Positions 9,301-18,302 of a DNA stretch of 64,000 bases are shown in pieces. This DNA is from Luteolibacter pohnpeiensis (GTDB lineage Bacteria > Verrucomicrobiota > Verrucomicrobiia > Verrucomicrobiales > Akkermansiaceae): NCBI RefSeq assembly GCF_016595435.1, contig NZ_JAENIJ010000004.1, positions 124,001 to 188,000 on the forward strand, written 5' to 3'. Within the stretch, counting starts at the first letter, position 1. The number at the start of each line of letters is the position of its first letter. The notes under the pieces were generated by a model. The model was not told where the DNA came from. It did no database searches and was given only the letters and a program-made list of their open reading frames with translations. The position numbers and the translations under genes are program-made.

Positions 9301-12101
9301 CGGTTTACGGCTCGGACGAATACCCATGGCTCTACGAAGACGGCATGCGAATCAAACTCGTCTCCGAAAAGAAATCCTACAAGCCGGGCGACACCGCACG
9401 CATTCTGGTTCTGTCACCGATTGAGGGAACGGCATTGGTCACCGTTGAACGCGAAAAAGTCCTGCGTTCCTTCCTGGTTCCGCTGAAAGCAGAGAAGCCG
9501 GTGATCGAAATCCCCATTACCGAAAATGATGCGCCGAACGCTTACGTCTCGGTCCTCATCGTCAAAGGAGCCGCAGAGTCAGCACGCGCGATCAAGGAGC
9601 CTCAACTCCGTCTCGGCTACTGCGAACTCACCGTTGAAAGCGATCGTGATCGCGTCCAGCTATCACTCGATGCCAAAGACCCATCAGCCCTCACCGCAGC
9701 TTCTCCGAAATCTTTCCGCCCCGGTGATTCAGTGAGCATCGTTGGAACCGCAACCTTGGCTGATGGAAGCCCAGCCAGTGATGCTGAAGTAACCCTCTAC
9801 GCCGAGGACGAAGGAACGTTGGCAGTGATGGGCTACGAAACGCCTGCGCCACATGCCTTTTTCTACAATCCACGCCTGCTCAACGTTCAAGCTGGGACAT
9901 CGTTCGAATCCTTTATCAGCGAAGATGTCGAAAACACCGGCTTTTTCAATAAAGGGTTCTTCGTCGGCGGCGGCGGCGACCTGGGTGCGCTCAACGATCT
10001 GTATCGCAAAAATTTCAACCCGTGCGCGACCTGGATTGCTTCGCTCAAAACCGACGCCTCCGGAAAATTCACCCACACCTTCCGTGCCCCGGACACACTC
10101 ACCCGCTATCGGGTGATCGCAGTCGCGAGCCAAGGCGCCACCAAGTTCGGCCACGCGGAATCATCCATTCTGATCAACAAACCCTTGATGCTGGAGCCCA
10201 AGGCCCCGCGATTCGCCAATCAATCCGACACCTTCAATCCACAGGTTTTGGTGCAAAACTCAACGGATTATTCCGGCACATGGGAAGTGACGCTGACTAG
10301 CTCATCCGATGCAGGGTCACCCACCTGCCGTTTGCTCGGGCCTTCCACTCAAACGATCTCCTTGCAGCCGAAATCTTCCGGCACACTGGTCTTCCCTCTC
10401 ATCGCTGATTCTACGGGCAATGCCGTACTTTCATGGAAAGCAACTCCAGTATCGCTGGCAGACCGCGAATTGACTCCAGCGTTGAACCATTCACTCTCGG
10501 ATGCCGTCCAAGCTCGATTCCCGGTTTATTACCCGATGCCATTACTCCGGCAATCCGAGTTTGTGAAACTCGATACCGCAGGCACAGACAACCTCTTGAA
10601 GCATCTGGATGCCGACCTCCTCACCGGTGATGGCTCGATCGAATTGGAATTTTCACAAACGCCACTCCTCGGGGCAGCCGGCTCGATCGACTATCTGTTC
10701 AGCTATCCACATGGCTGCGTCGAGCAAACGACCTCCTCGTTGATGCCATGGTTCGCTCTGGAATCGCTGCAGCAAATCATTCCGGCATTCACGAAGATCA
10801 CTGCAGAGAAAAAGGCCAAGGCGATCCAAGCCGGTGTCGATCGGCTGTTGAGCATGCAACTCCCTGATGGATCATTCAGCTACTGGCCGGGCGGAACCGA
10901 GGCCGCCGATTGGGCGACTTCCTATGCAGGCCTGGGCTTGATTCTCGCGCGCAATCAAGGAGCCGATGTTCCCGAATCGGCGATCAATTCCCTCACAACG
11001 AATCTGATCAGCAATCTGCGCGGAATTTCTGACATCAAATCCGCCTATCAACTGGAGTGCCAGGCACGGGCCCTATGGGTTCTCGCGCTTGCAGGAAAGC
11101 CACAACCCGCCTACCAAAGCATCATGATCGATCGCATGGCCGATCTGAATTCCAGCGCCAGATGTCTATTGGCCTTGGCGATGTTCCACTCGACCAAGGA
11201 TTCATCCGCTGCGATTTCGGTGCTGACTTCATCCGTTCCGTTCAAAAACAAAGACGACAACTGGATGCGTTGGCACGGTGACCAGGCTCTGAAGCTGCTG
11301 GCCTGGAGCACCATCTCACCGGAAGACCCACAGGTGATGGATCTTTTTGACCGACTCTTGAATGACCGGGATGCCTACGGCAACTGGCGTACGACATGGC
11401 TCAACGGTTGGTCACTTTTGGCCATTTCCCAATTTGCAAATTCGGAGAAGCAGTCAAGCAACCAGATGACCATTGATCTGGAAACCCCAGCCGGACATCA
11501 ATCCATCAACCTGCCTCCGGCGAGCACGACTCAAGCAATAACGGTGCCGATCACCCGTGATTTGAAATTGAACCTGACTCATCAGGATCGCCTCTACGCA
11601 CGGATCAAGTTGGAGGCAAAACCAGAAATTGCGCCCATTCAACCCGTCTCTAACAATGGGATGTCGATCGATAGGACATACGAAAAAATCCACGCGGACG
11701 GGACCTCTGAATTTCTCAGCGAACCGCAAGTCGGCGATTTGATCCGGGTCACACTGAAGCTCACCTTGCCTCAGGATGACACGCGTTATTTGGTAGTCGA
11801 AGATCCGCTCCCTGCGACTTTTGAAATCATCAATAGCGACTTCAGTTCGCAAAGTGCGACGCAAGGCGGACGCACCAGTGAAAGTGACTGGAAAATCAGC
11901 CACAGCGAACTGCGTGACGACCGCGCGGATTTCTACCTCAACCGCATGTGGAACCGAGGAACCTACACCATCACCTATCTCGCGCGCTGCACGATGGCGG
12001 GGAAAGCTACCGCGCCACCAGCCAAAGTCGAAACCATGTATGACCCGGATAACTACGCGCTCTCTCAATCCAGAGTATTCCAGTCTGATATTCAGGACTG
12101 A
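6357..12101 (+). CDS. Bacterial alpha-2-macroglobulin
   Basis: A 1914-residue exported protease trap. A cleavable signal peptide (MKSFFHLLAAGLFFQAVASA) has no lipobox, so it is probably free in the periplasm or secreted, unlike the lipoprotein YfhM of E. coli. Repeated macroglobulin-like beta domains fill the N-terminal two thirds; AFLFTDRSLYRPGEMVHLKG near residue 600 is the typical MG entry, and RKNFNPCATWIASLKTDASG marks the segment before the thioester domain. The thioester site is present as GCVEQ, with Cys1454 and Gln1457, within an alpha/alpha toroid that continues to about residue 1700. In the family an attacking protease cleaves a bait region and is covalently trapped. The usual partner pbpC (PBP1C) is not adjacent. 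No Shine-Dalgarno sequence. Confidence 0.93.
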   Translation: MKSFFHLLAAGLFFQAVASAEPRLVVSTPSIAPESQIDIVLDKPFVETAEIGKTVDNHLIEIEPPIPGKITWTAQNIARLVPEIPPTIGTSFKFSLAPDQVYLDGTEVPTATFATANSEAFRISIATQPNRWSHDYSRSNSQWLVVFNDDVDPAKLGSYITFSSKSGDQVAAEISRPTLGQLGYRANYYRSWSSRFPGDPPASKPEDPVPFAIFATPAFPLPVGEDWKLSILKGLPNSNHNARLDENSEYQIGTIEPFKISSLNAVANPDEDRYLEIQLNYKPASPLPADFLTRNITIKPRPQNLSAEIKGESILLHGDFSNRHDWTLKVHGRLSSEHGYLLSNSVTNDLKFKVIQPQLVLPSTNQAQLANGNRQYPMLTVNLSQLHVRLKQLAPNELVRAYQGYRHYTGEGPNNESSSQTSSLPYSLITGKTILDESFELGTKIDSSKTVTLDWNDLLPEGTKTTAFFLDVTGTPHDGLHIDHKRNSQAIIQLTDIGLAWKFNDREAFIFAFSCSTGQPLEGVSIDLFGEDSNSLVSKKTNHDGLVMLPRPPEAQNLRARLGDDTYITAFDTSLSTVGLWHFPVRYSWNKPLDKARRAFLFTDRSLYRPGEMVHLKGIVRIQQGNEIQPIPESNARVVILDPSEKEIYSSPVHFSEHGSFDLNYQLPPSQTGDHAIRLEFPDDLQLAEDSDNWSEKYSIRNNASFYLPLRVEEFRRNAFEIEQTLPDTVPGATRLSADISARYYQGQPVAAGSVNYFTRITSINPYPERFSDFLFGNHREVDWQYWYHYFGYRWGDGNGSRQTMQHEGETTLTPEGTTTVAVDLPESDFPTAREVTLSTEVTDANHQTLRSTATTTVHPASIYVGISRLDRLVRTGDKVELKIVATDTSGEPYPDPVRVTATLSRKVNKSVKMQNQDGETVTRNDVTEPSISITNLTITPKQSAHGGQSFIFTPEENGEHYLTIRGTDPQGHDFATVTSFTVYGSDEYPWLYEDGMRIKLVSEKKSYKPGDTARILVLSPIEGTALVTVEREKVLRSFLVPLKAEKPVIEIPITENDAPNAYVSVLIVKGAAESARAIKEPQLRLGYCELTVESDRDRVQLSLDAKDPSALTAASPKSFRPGDSVSIVGTATLADGSPASDAEVTLYAEDEGTLAVMGYETPAPHAFFYNPRLLNVQAGTSFESFISEDVENTGFFNKGFFVGGGGDLGALNDLYRKNFNPCATWIASLKTDASGKFTHTFRAPDTLTRYRVIAVASQGATKFGHAESSILINKPLMLEPKAPRFANQSDTFNPQVLVQNSTDYSGTWEVTLTSSSDAGSPTCRLLGPSTQTISLQPKSSGTLVFPLIADSTGNAVLSWKATPVSLADRELTPALNHSLSDAVQARFPVYYPMPLLRQSEFVKLDTAGTDNLLKHLDADLLTGDGSIELEFSQTPLLGAAGSIDYLFSYPHGCVEQTTSSLMPWFALESLQQIIPAFTKITAEKKAKAIQAGVDRLLSMQLPDGSFSYWPGGTEAADWATSYAGLGLILARNQGADVPESAINSLTTNLISNLRGISDIKSAYQLECQARALWVLALAGKPQPAYQSIMIDRMADLNSSARCLLALAMFHSTKDSSAAISVLTSSVPFKNKDDNWMRWHGDQALKLLAWSTISPEDPQVMDLFDRLLNDRDAYGNWRTTWLNGWSLLAISQFANSEKQSSNQMTIDLETPAGHQSINLPPASTTQAITVPITRDLKLNLTHQDRLYARIKLEAKPEIAPIQPVSNNGMSIDRTYEKIHADGTSEFLSEPQVGDLIRVTLKLTLPQDDTRYLVVEDPLPATFEIINSDFSSQSATQGGRTSESDWKISHSELRDDRADFYLNRMWNRGTYTITYLARCTMAGKATAPPAKVETMYDPDNYALSQSRVFQSDIQD

Positions 12102-12344
12102 AATTCGTCGTGTCTGAGCTCATGTTCATGTATCCCTATTCTAACTCTTTGTATACAATTTGGGATTGACCTCTGACGGGATTTTCGACCTATTCGAATT
12201 AAACCCAAGCTTCCACCACGACCGCAACCCAGGGCGTGGATGAAGTGCCATCTCGCTCGGAATTCCCCGATCGCTGCCACATCGGCATCTTTTCGTGGAT
12301 CCGGGCGAGCTATGCTTTTTTCAAATCCCTCAAAAACCGATCGC

Positions 12345-14924
12345 ATGAGTTATCCCGTCAGCAAAACCGTCGTCGGAGCCGCACTTGGCTTCGCCAGCTA
12401 CGTCAGCATTTTCCCCTCCGCATTGGCGGAAGAAACCAGCCAAACCGTCACCGTCATTGGTTCGTCCGTTGCAGCGGGTGTTGGCTCGGATCCGACTTCG
12501 CTCGGATGGGCCTATCGGTTGGAATCACTCTTGGAAAACAACGCGCCTGTCGCGCCCGATTCCGAAGTGACCTGGAAAGTGGAAAACGTCGCGGTGTCGG
12601 GAGATACCACATCTCTCGTACTAAACCGATTTCAGAATGATGTCGTCGTTTCCCATCCAGACACCAACATCCTCGTAATTGGTCTTTCCATGGCGAACCA
12701 AGGCTTAGTCAACGCCAGCAGCCCTCAAGCCATTTTCGACAGCTTTGAAAGCGGCATGACCCAGATCGTGAATCTTTGTCGTGAACAAGGATACCAGCCC
12801 GTCATCAGTCTTTGCTATCCGCACAATGACTATGATGCCACCGAGTATGGCTTCATCAAAAAGATGAACCTGCTGCTCAACACCTGGGACGTGCCTTGCA
12901 ACAACTTCCTGGGAGCGATTGACGATGGAAATGGTCATTGGGCTCCTGGCTATTTTTATAACGAAGGCCACCCCAACGCTGCCGGCCATGGCGAAATGTA
13001 TTACACCATTGTGCCGACCTTGTTCGACGCCATCGCAGCGGGAAAAACCACCACACCGGCTTGGAAAGGAACCACCGGCTTTCTCCGCTTGCTGCGCGAT
13101 GAAGCGGAAGACGCCCCGCTTCAATACACTCCGGCGCAGCCGATCCATTCCTTCAATCTCGATTTCCGAGTCCGCACGACTGATACCGGGACCGTTGCCT
13201 CTGTTGGCACCCTCACGAATCGGGCCACACTGGAAATTCGCGATAGCGCCCTGGTTTACATCGGCCCCGCCGGCACCGAAACCAGCTTCGATGTCGATGC
13301 CAATGATGGCGTCTGGCATGAAATCGCCCTTTCTCACCGCAATGCCACCAACCAGACGCTGGTTTACTTCGATGGAGTCTTGAAAGGAACCATCAGCGAG
13401 CAATACACCCCGGATCGATTCGTGATCGGCGGACCTGATCTTGACGGTCGCGCACAGGCACCTGCCCAGGCCGACTATCAGGACGTGGCGATTTACCGGG
13501 CCGCATGGACCGAGGATGAAGCCATGGCGCAAACCAAAGGCGCGTTCCAACAAGCCAGCTTGGAAATTTGCTCACCGCTTGCCGACACCAGCCCCACCCA
13601 ATCGGAAGATCTTGAAAACCGTGCTCAAAGCTTTTCCGAGCTGATCCTGGAAAGTTCTGCCGCCTCATCCATGACCGCAGCCACCACACCGACCAACCTG
13701 ATGGTTCAGTCGTTTTCCAGCACCACCGCGAGTCTGTCCTGGTCGAACAACAATGGTGATGGCGATTTCGTGATCGAGCGCCGCGCTAGCGACAGCACTG
13801 ACCCATGGTCAGTCGTAGGAACAAGCCCTGTCGGCACACCCGCATTTGAGGACAGTGGCCTCACCGCTGCCATCAGCTATGATTACCGGGTTTCTCAGAA
13901 ACAGGGAGAGCTTCAGAGCGATTACAGCGAGGTGGCAACCATCACGCCATCCGGCCAAAGCGCCCGCAGCTATGCCGACTGGATCAGTGATTATTATCAA
14001 AAAAGCACCGAAACCTACTTGATCGATTTCAACACCAACGCCAATCCAAACTATGACGGCGTGATTTGGAATACGATCAACAGCATGTCGAGCACGGCTC
14101 CCTATCTTCTAACAGATACGAACAACAGCAGCTCTGCAGGTGCGACATTCACCCTGAATGATGGATTTGACCAATTTCGGTCCGACAACGGTTCGCCCCT
14201 CACCGGCTACGCAGCGGATGCACAGATGACTCAATTCGCACTTCGTGACAATCCTCCGCTCACCGCCTTGATGACATTCTCCGGCTTGGATCCCGAGGCG
14301 ACCTACGACTTCACTTTCCTCGCCCGCCGAGGCAGCCTCGTCGCAGGCTATGACTACAGCGGCACCTACACCTTCACCGGCAGCGGAGCCGCAACGGTAG
14401 TGACCGTCTACGGAGCATCCAACACCGAGCTCACCAATGTCCCGGGCATCATGCCGGATTCAAGTGGCAACATCACCTTGGGAATCACCCCTGGCCCCGG
14501 AACCGGCAACGATTTCCCGGTTATCAATTTCATCCAGATGACCAAGGCATCCGATGATGCAGCATATCTGGCAGAAATTGATCCTGAGGCCGACCCGGAT
14601 GGCGACGGCATCAGCAACCTCGAAGAATACGCACGTCAGCTCGACCCGACCACCAAGCAGTCCGCAAACTTCCAGCTCCAAGCCTTCAGCCGCGACGCCA
14701 GCGCCCCGAATGTCGAATTAAAGGTCCGCAAAGATCGTCGTGCACCTGACGCCGTTTACTATGTGGAAAAGGCAAACGATCTTGTGAACTGGGAAGAAGA
14801 TACCAGCGCGGTAGAGTCGACTCTGGATCCATCTGGAAACTTGGAAACCGCGGTTTTCACCAGCACCTCGGCTGAGGAAAAAATGTTTTTCCGTGTCGGA
14901 CTTCGGCTCGCGACTTCCGACTGA
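12345..14924 (+). CDS. Secreted modular SGNH-hydrolase-like protein with LamG and FN3 domains
   Basis: An 859-residue exported protein. A signal peptide covers about residues 1-29. An SGNH/GDSL-type domain follows: block I is GSSVAAG with probable nucleophile Ser41, block III GLSMAN with Asn118, and the His block GHP with His209. The Asp normally three residues before that His is Asn206, with Glu207 next. A LamG/concanavalin-like domain (about 260-410), a fibronectin-III-like domain (about 465-545) and a beta-rich domain (about 565-720) follow, then a DPDGDGISNLEEY calcium-binding repeat typical of secreted Verrucomicrobial proteins. The longer frame starts at 12240, but ATG 12345 gives a proper signal peptide. 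Possibly a carbohydrate esterase; substrate unknown. Confidence 0.75.
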   Translation: MSYPVSKTVVGAALGFASYVSIFPSALAEETSQTVTVIGSSVAAGVGSDPTSLGWAYRLESLLENNAPVAPDSEVTWKVENVAVSGDTTSLVLNRFQNDVVVSHPDTNILVIGLSMANQGLVNASSPQAIFDSFESGMTQIVNLCREQGYQPVISLCYPHNDYDATEYGFIKKMNLLLNTWDVPCNNFLGAIDDGNGHWAPGYFYNEGHPNAAGHGEMYYTIVPTLFDAIAAGKTTTPAWKGTTGFLRLLRDEAEDAPLQYTPAQPIHSFNLDFRVRTTDTGTVASVGTLTNRATLEIRDSALVYIGPAGTETSFDVDANDGVWHEIALSHRNATNQTLVYFDGVLKGTISEQYTPDRFVIGGPDLDGRAQAPAQADYQDVAIYRAAWTEDEAMAQTKGAFQQASLEICSPLADTSPTQSEDLENRAQSFSELILESSAASSMTAATTPTNLMVQSFSSTTASLSWSNNNGDGDFVIERRASDSTDPWSVVGTSPVGTPAFEDSGLTAAISYDYRVSQKQGELQSDYSEVATITPSGQSARSYADWISDYYQKSTETYLIDFNTNANPNYDGVIWNTINSMSSTAPYLLTDTNNSSSAGATFTLNDGFDQFRSDNGSPLTGYAADAQMTQFALRDNPPLTALMTFSGLDPEATYDFTFLARRGSLVAGYDYSGTYTFTGSGAATVVTVYGASNTELTNVPGIMPDSSGNITLGITPGPGTGNDFPVINFIQMTKASDDAAYLAEIDPEADPDGDGISNLEEYARQLDPTTKQSANFQLQAFSRDASAPNVELKVRKDRRAPDAVYYVEKANDLVNWEEDTSAVESTLDPSGNLETAVFTSTSAEEKMFFRVGLRLATSD

Positions 14925-15039
14925 TTCCCATGGCAAGCCAGAGATTCAATTCGCTCGTTTTCTGCGCATGAAAAACTAATTATTCACGAATCTCGCATCT
15001 TTGGAAAGATTTCCCCTTTTTTGGGAGTTTCTTGTTTTA

Positions 15040-18000
15040 ATGATGCAGACCAAGTGGACCATTTCGACCGTTTTGGCAGCCGCCGGAATTATGTTTCTGG
15101 TCGGCTGCGGAAAAACCGAAAAGACGGCGAAAGCGGCAGCTGCCGAAAAAACGACGGCTTCAGCTCCTGTATCGTTCAACGCCGATATCCAGCCCATTCT
15201 CTCGGAATACTGCTATCATTGCCACGGTCCGGACAGTGGCTCCCGCGAACCAAAGGACGAGCCGCTTCGTCTGGATCAGCCGGAAATGGTTTTCGCTGTC
15301 CGCAAAAACGGCAAACCCGTCATTGTCAAAGGCGACCCGGCTTCCTCTCTGTTCATGCACCGCATTCAAGCAGACAAAGCGTCTGATTTGATGCCGCCGC
15401 CCGATTTGCACAAGCCGCTGCCGCCGGAAAAAATCGCCTTGCTCGAACAGTGGATTTCCGAGGGCGCGGTGTTCGAGAAGCACTGGGCATTCATCCCACC
15501 CGTCCGCCCCAAAACTCCGGAGAACCAAGAGGCGTCTTGGGAAAAAAATCCGATCGATGCCTTTGTTCTGCATCGCCTCCAGCAACACCATCTCACTCCC
15601 GCACCGAAGGAAGATCCCCGCACCCTGATCCGGCGTGCTTCACTCGATCTCACTGGCCTGCTGCCTGATCCTGCCGATGTGGAAGCGTTCGCGAAAAACC
15701 CTACAGACGAGGCTTACCAAGCCTATCTCGACCGACTTTTCGCCAGTCCCACTTATGCGGAGAACCGCGCTCGATATTGGCTAGACTACGCACGTTATTC
15801 CGACACCCACGGCCTGCATTTCGACAACTATCGCTCGATCTGGCCTTACCGCGATTATGTCATCCGCTCATTCGCGGCGAACAAGCCATTTGACCAATTT
15901 GTAAAAGAACAGCTCGCCGGTGATCTACTCCCGGATTCCACGGCCGACAGCCTGATTGCCACCGGTTACATCCGAAGCAATGTCAGCACCAACGAAGGCG
16001 GCACGATTCCGGAAGAAATCCACGTCAACAATACCCGCGATCGCACCGAAGCCTTTGGCGCAACCTTCCTCGGTCTAACCGTTGGCTGCGCGGCCTGCCA
16101 CGATCACAAATTTGATCCGACCTCACAAAAGGATTTCTATTCGCTGGGGGCCTTTTTCAACAACACGGCAGAGAAGTCTTGGGATAATAACGTTTCTGAC
16201 CCTGCACCGGTATTGCGCCTGCCGAATGGCGAAAATCAAGCCGCCTTTGATGCAGCCGTCGCACGCCGATCCGCGGCCGTGCATGAATACGAGGAACGCC
16301 GTAGTGATGCCATGAAACGCTTCGACGAATGGCTTGCTGCGGGAAATAAACCAAAAGCCGTTTCCACCGATGCTCTGGACGTCAACCTGCTGTTCAATGA
16401 AGGAGCCGGGGACAAGGTCACCAACTACGCGCCCGAGGCGAAAACTCCGGCTTACGCTGCAATCACCAATCCGCTGGTTTGGGGTGAATCACTCTGGTTC
16501 TGGCCGTCGATGCGGATGGATATCAACACGCAGATCCCGATGCCTGACCAAGGCGACTTCGAGGCGGATCAGCCTTTCTCCGTGTCCATGTGGGTGAGAA
16601 CCCGGCTCAAACCCGGCAACATTTCCTCCGGCAACGGCGCGTTGATTGCCAAGATGGGCAACGCTTCTGAAAACTACCAAGGCTGGGACGTCGGCATCAG
16701 TGGGGACAAACTGGAATTCCAAATCGTGCACCAGTGGCCAGACAGCGCCATTCACGTGGACACTCCGGGCATCCCACGCGGTGAATGGATCCATCTCGCC
16801 GTTTCTTACGATGGTTCCCGTAGTGCCTCCGGCTTGAAAATCTATGTCAATGGCAAGCCTGCGCCGACTTCAGTCCTGCATGATACCCTCAAGCCGGAGG
16901 ATTCGATCCGCAACAATTTCCCTCTGGAGCTCGGTCGACGCCATGATTCCGATCTGCTGCGTGAAAACAGCTATCAGGATGTGCGCATTTACCATCGCGA
17001 ACTGACTCCGGAAGAGTTCGCGCGACTGCCGTTTGAAGATCCCGCCGCACGCTTGTTAGAAAAGTCTCCCGATCCTGAAAAATGGACGCCTGCAGAGAAA
17101 TTTCTCGGCCTTAACGAATTCTTCCTTGGCTCAGTCGACCAGGATGCATCGAAGCTCCGCCAGGACATCCAAGCCGCAGAACAGGAAATGGCAGATCTTG
17201 CAAAAGATGGTCCAGCCACTCTGATCGCGAAAGAGCGCCCCGGCCCTGCGCACGCCTGGGTTTTGGACCGCGGCGTTTACACGGCGCGAAAAGCATTGGT
17301 CATTCCGGCCACACCGAAATTCCTGCCACCGCCGCCACACGCATCGAATCCAAGCCGCCTCGACCTGGCGAACTGGCTTCTAACAGACGAAAATCCCCTC
17401 TTTGCCAGAGTCACCGTCAACCGCATGTGGGCCGAACTGTTCGGCACCGGTTTGGTGGAAACGACCGATGACTTCGGCATCATGGGAGCCAGACCAAGTC
17501 ACCCGGAATTACTGGATTGGCTGGCCGTGGAATTCCGTGAGTCGGGCTGGGATGTCAATCACATGTATCGGCTGCTGTTAACCTCCGCCACCTACCAGCA
17601 AAGCAACCGGATCACGCCGGAAAAACTCGAAGCGGATCCATCGGATCGTTTGCTTTCACGCGGGCCACGTTTCCGGATGGACGCGGAAGTTTTGCGGGAC
17701 ACCGCTCTGCAAGCCTCCGGCCTGCTGGTTGAAAAAGTCGGCGGACCTTCGGTGAAGCCCTATCAACCGGAGGGAATCTGGGAAGCGGTCTCGATGCCGG
17801 AATCCGACACCCTGCACTACAAACAGGATTCCGGAGAAGCTCTCTACCGTCGGTCGATGTACACATTCTGGAAGCGTTTCGCCCCGCCACCTTCTATGGA
17901 AACATTCGATGCTCCGGCACGCGAAGTGGTCTGCACCCGGCGAGCACGGACCAACACGCCGCTGCAAGCGCTGGTCACGATGAACGATCCACAATTTGTC

Positions 18001-18297
18001 GAGGCCGCACGAAAACTCGCGGAGCGCGTGATTCATCAAGCATCCTCAACGGATGAGCGCCTGGATTTCCTTTCCGAAATTCTCCTCTCGCGCGCTCTCG
18101 ACGATGGCGAGAAATCGACTCTAACCAAAAGCCTCACGGCTTTCTCCGGCCACTTCCGGGAAAACCCCGACGATGCCAAAGAGCTTCTAACCACTGGTGA
18201 AGCTCCAAGCGACACCACTCTCGACCCCACTGAAGTCGCGACCTGGACGATGGTCGCCAACCAGTTCTTCAATTTCGACGAAACCCTCAACAAGTAA
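15040..18297 (+). CDS. PSD1 and planctomycete cytochrome C domain lipoprotein with LamG insert
   Basis: A 1085-residue predicted lipoprotein (lipobox L-V-G-C, Cys23). A planctomycete-type cytochrome C domain follows, with haem motif C58-Y-H-C61-H62. Next come a DUF1549 (PSCyt2) domain, roughly residues 160-370, that includes a second CxxCH (C350-A-A-C353-H354), a LamG-like insert (about 480-660, FSVSMWV), and a C-terminal DUF1553 (PSD1) domain from about 768 (SRLDLANWLL, VTVNRMW). These proteins abound in Planctomycetes and Verrucomicrobia, usually beside a DUF1501 protein as here, and are suspected of roles in polysaccharide use; no activity is proven. The longer reading frame begins with a TTG at 15001; ATG 15040 or 15043 gives the signal sequence. 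DUF1501 begins five bases after the stop. Confidence 0.9.
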   Translation: MMQTKWTISTVLAAAGIMFLVGCGKTEKTAKAAAAEKTTASAPVSFNADIQPILSEYCYHCHGPDSGSREPKDEPLRLDQPEMVFAVRKNGKPVIVKGDPASSLFMHRIQADKASDLMPPPDLHKPLPPEKIALLEQWISEGAVFEKHWAFIPPVRPKTPENQEASWEKNPIDAFVLHRLQQHHLTPAPKEDPRTLIRRASLDLTGLLPDPADVEAFAKNPTDEAYQAYLDRLFASPTYAENRARYWLDYARYSDTHGLHFDNYRSIWPYRDYVIRSFAANKPFDQFVKEQLAGDLLPDSTADSLIATGYIRSNVSTNEGGTIPEEIHVNNTRDRTEAFGATFLGLTVGCAACHDHKFDPTSQKDFYSLGAFFNNTAEKSWDNNVSDPAPVLRLPNGENQAAFDAAVARRSAAVHEYEERRSDAMKRFDEWLAAGNKPKAVSTDALDVNLLFNEGAGDKVTNYAPEAKTPAYAAITNPLVWGESLWFWPSMRMDINTQIPMPDQGDFEADQPFSVSMWVRTRLKPGNISSGNGALIAKMGNASENYQGWDVGISGDKLEFQIVHQWPDSAIHVDTPGIPRGEWIHLAVSYDGSRSASGLKIYVNGKPAPTSVLHDTLKPEDSIRNNFPLELGRRHDSDLLRENSYQDVRIYHRELTPEEFARLPFEDPAARLLEKSPDPEKWTPAEKFLGLNEFFLGSVDQDASKLRQDIQAAEQEMADLAKDGPATLIAKERPGPAHAWVLDRGVYTARKALVIPATPKFLPPPPHASNPSRLDLANWLLTDENPLFARVTVNRMWAELFGTGLVETTDDFGIMGARPSHPELLDWLAVEFRESGWDVNHMYRLLLTSATYQQSNRITPEKLEADPSDRLLSRGPRFRMDAEVLRDTALQASGLLVEKVGGPSVKPYQPEGIWEAVSMPESDTLHYKQDSGEALYRRSMYTFWKRFAPPPSMETFDAPAREVVCTRRARTNTPLQALVTMNDPQFVEAARKLAERVIHQASSTDERLDFLSEILLSRALDDGEKSTLTKSLTAFSGHFRENPDDAKELLTTGEAPSDTTLDPTEVATWTMVANQFFNFDETLNK

Positions 18298-18302
18298 TTC
18301 TC

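Noticed and set aside
12705..13553. A 282-residue antisense frame in the SGNH protein gene
   Set aside because: The plus-strand gene has clear domains; the antisense product has none.
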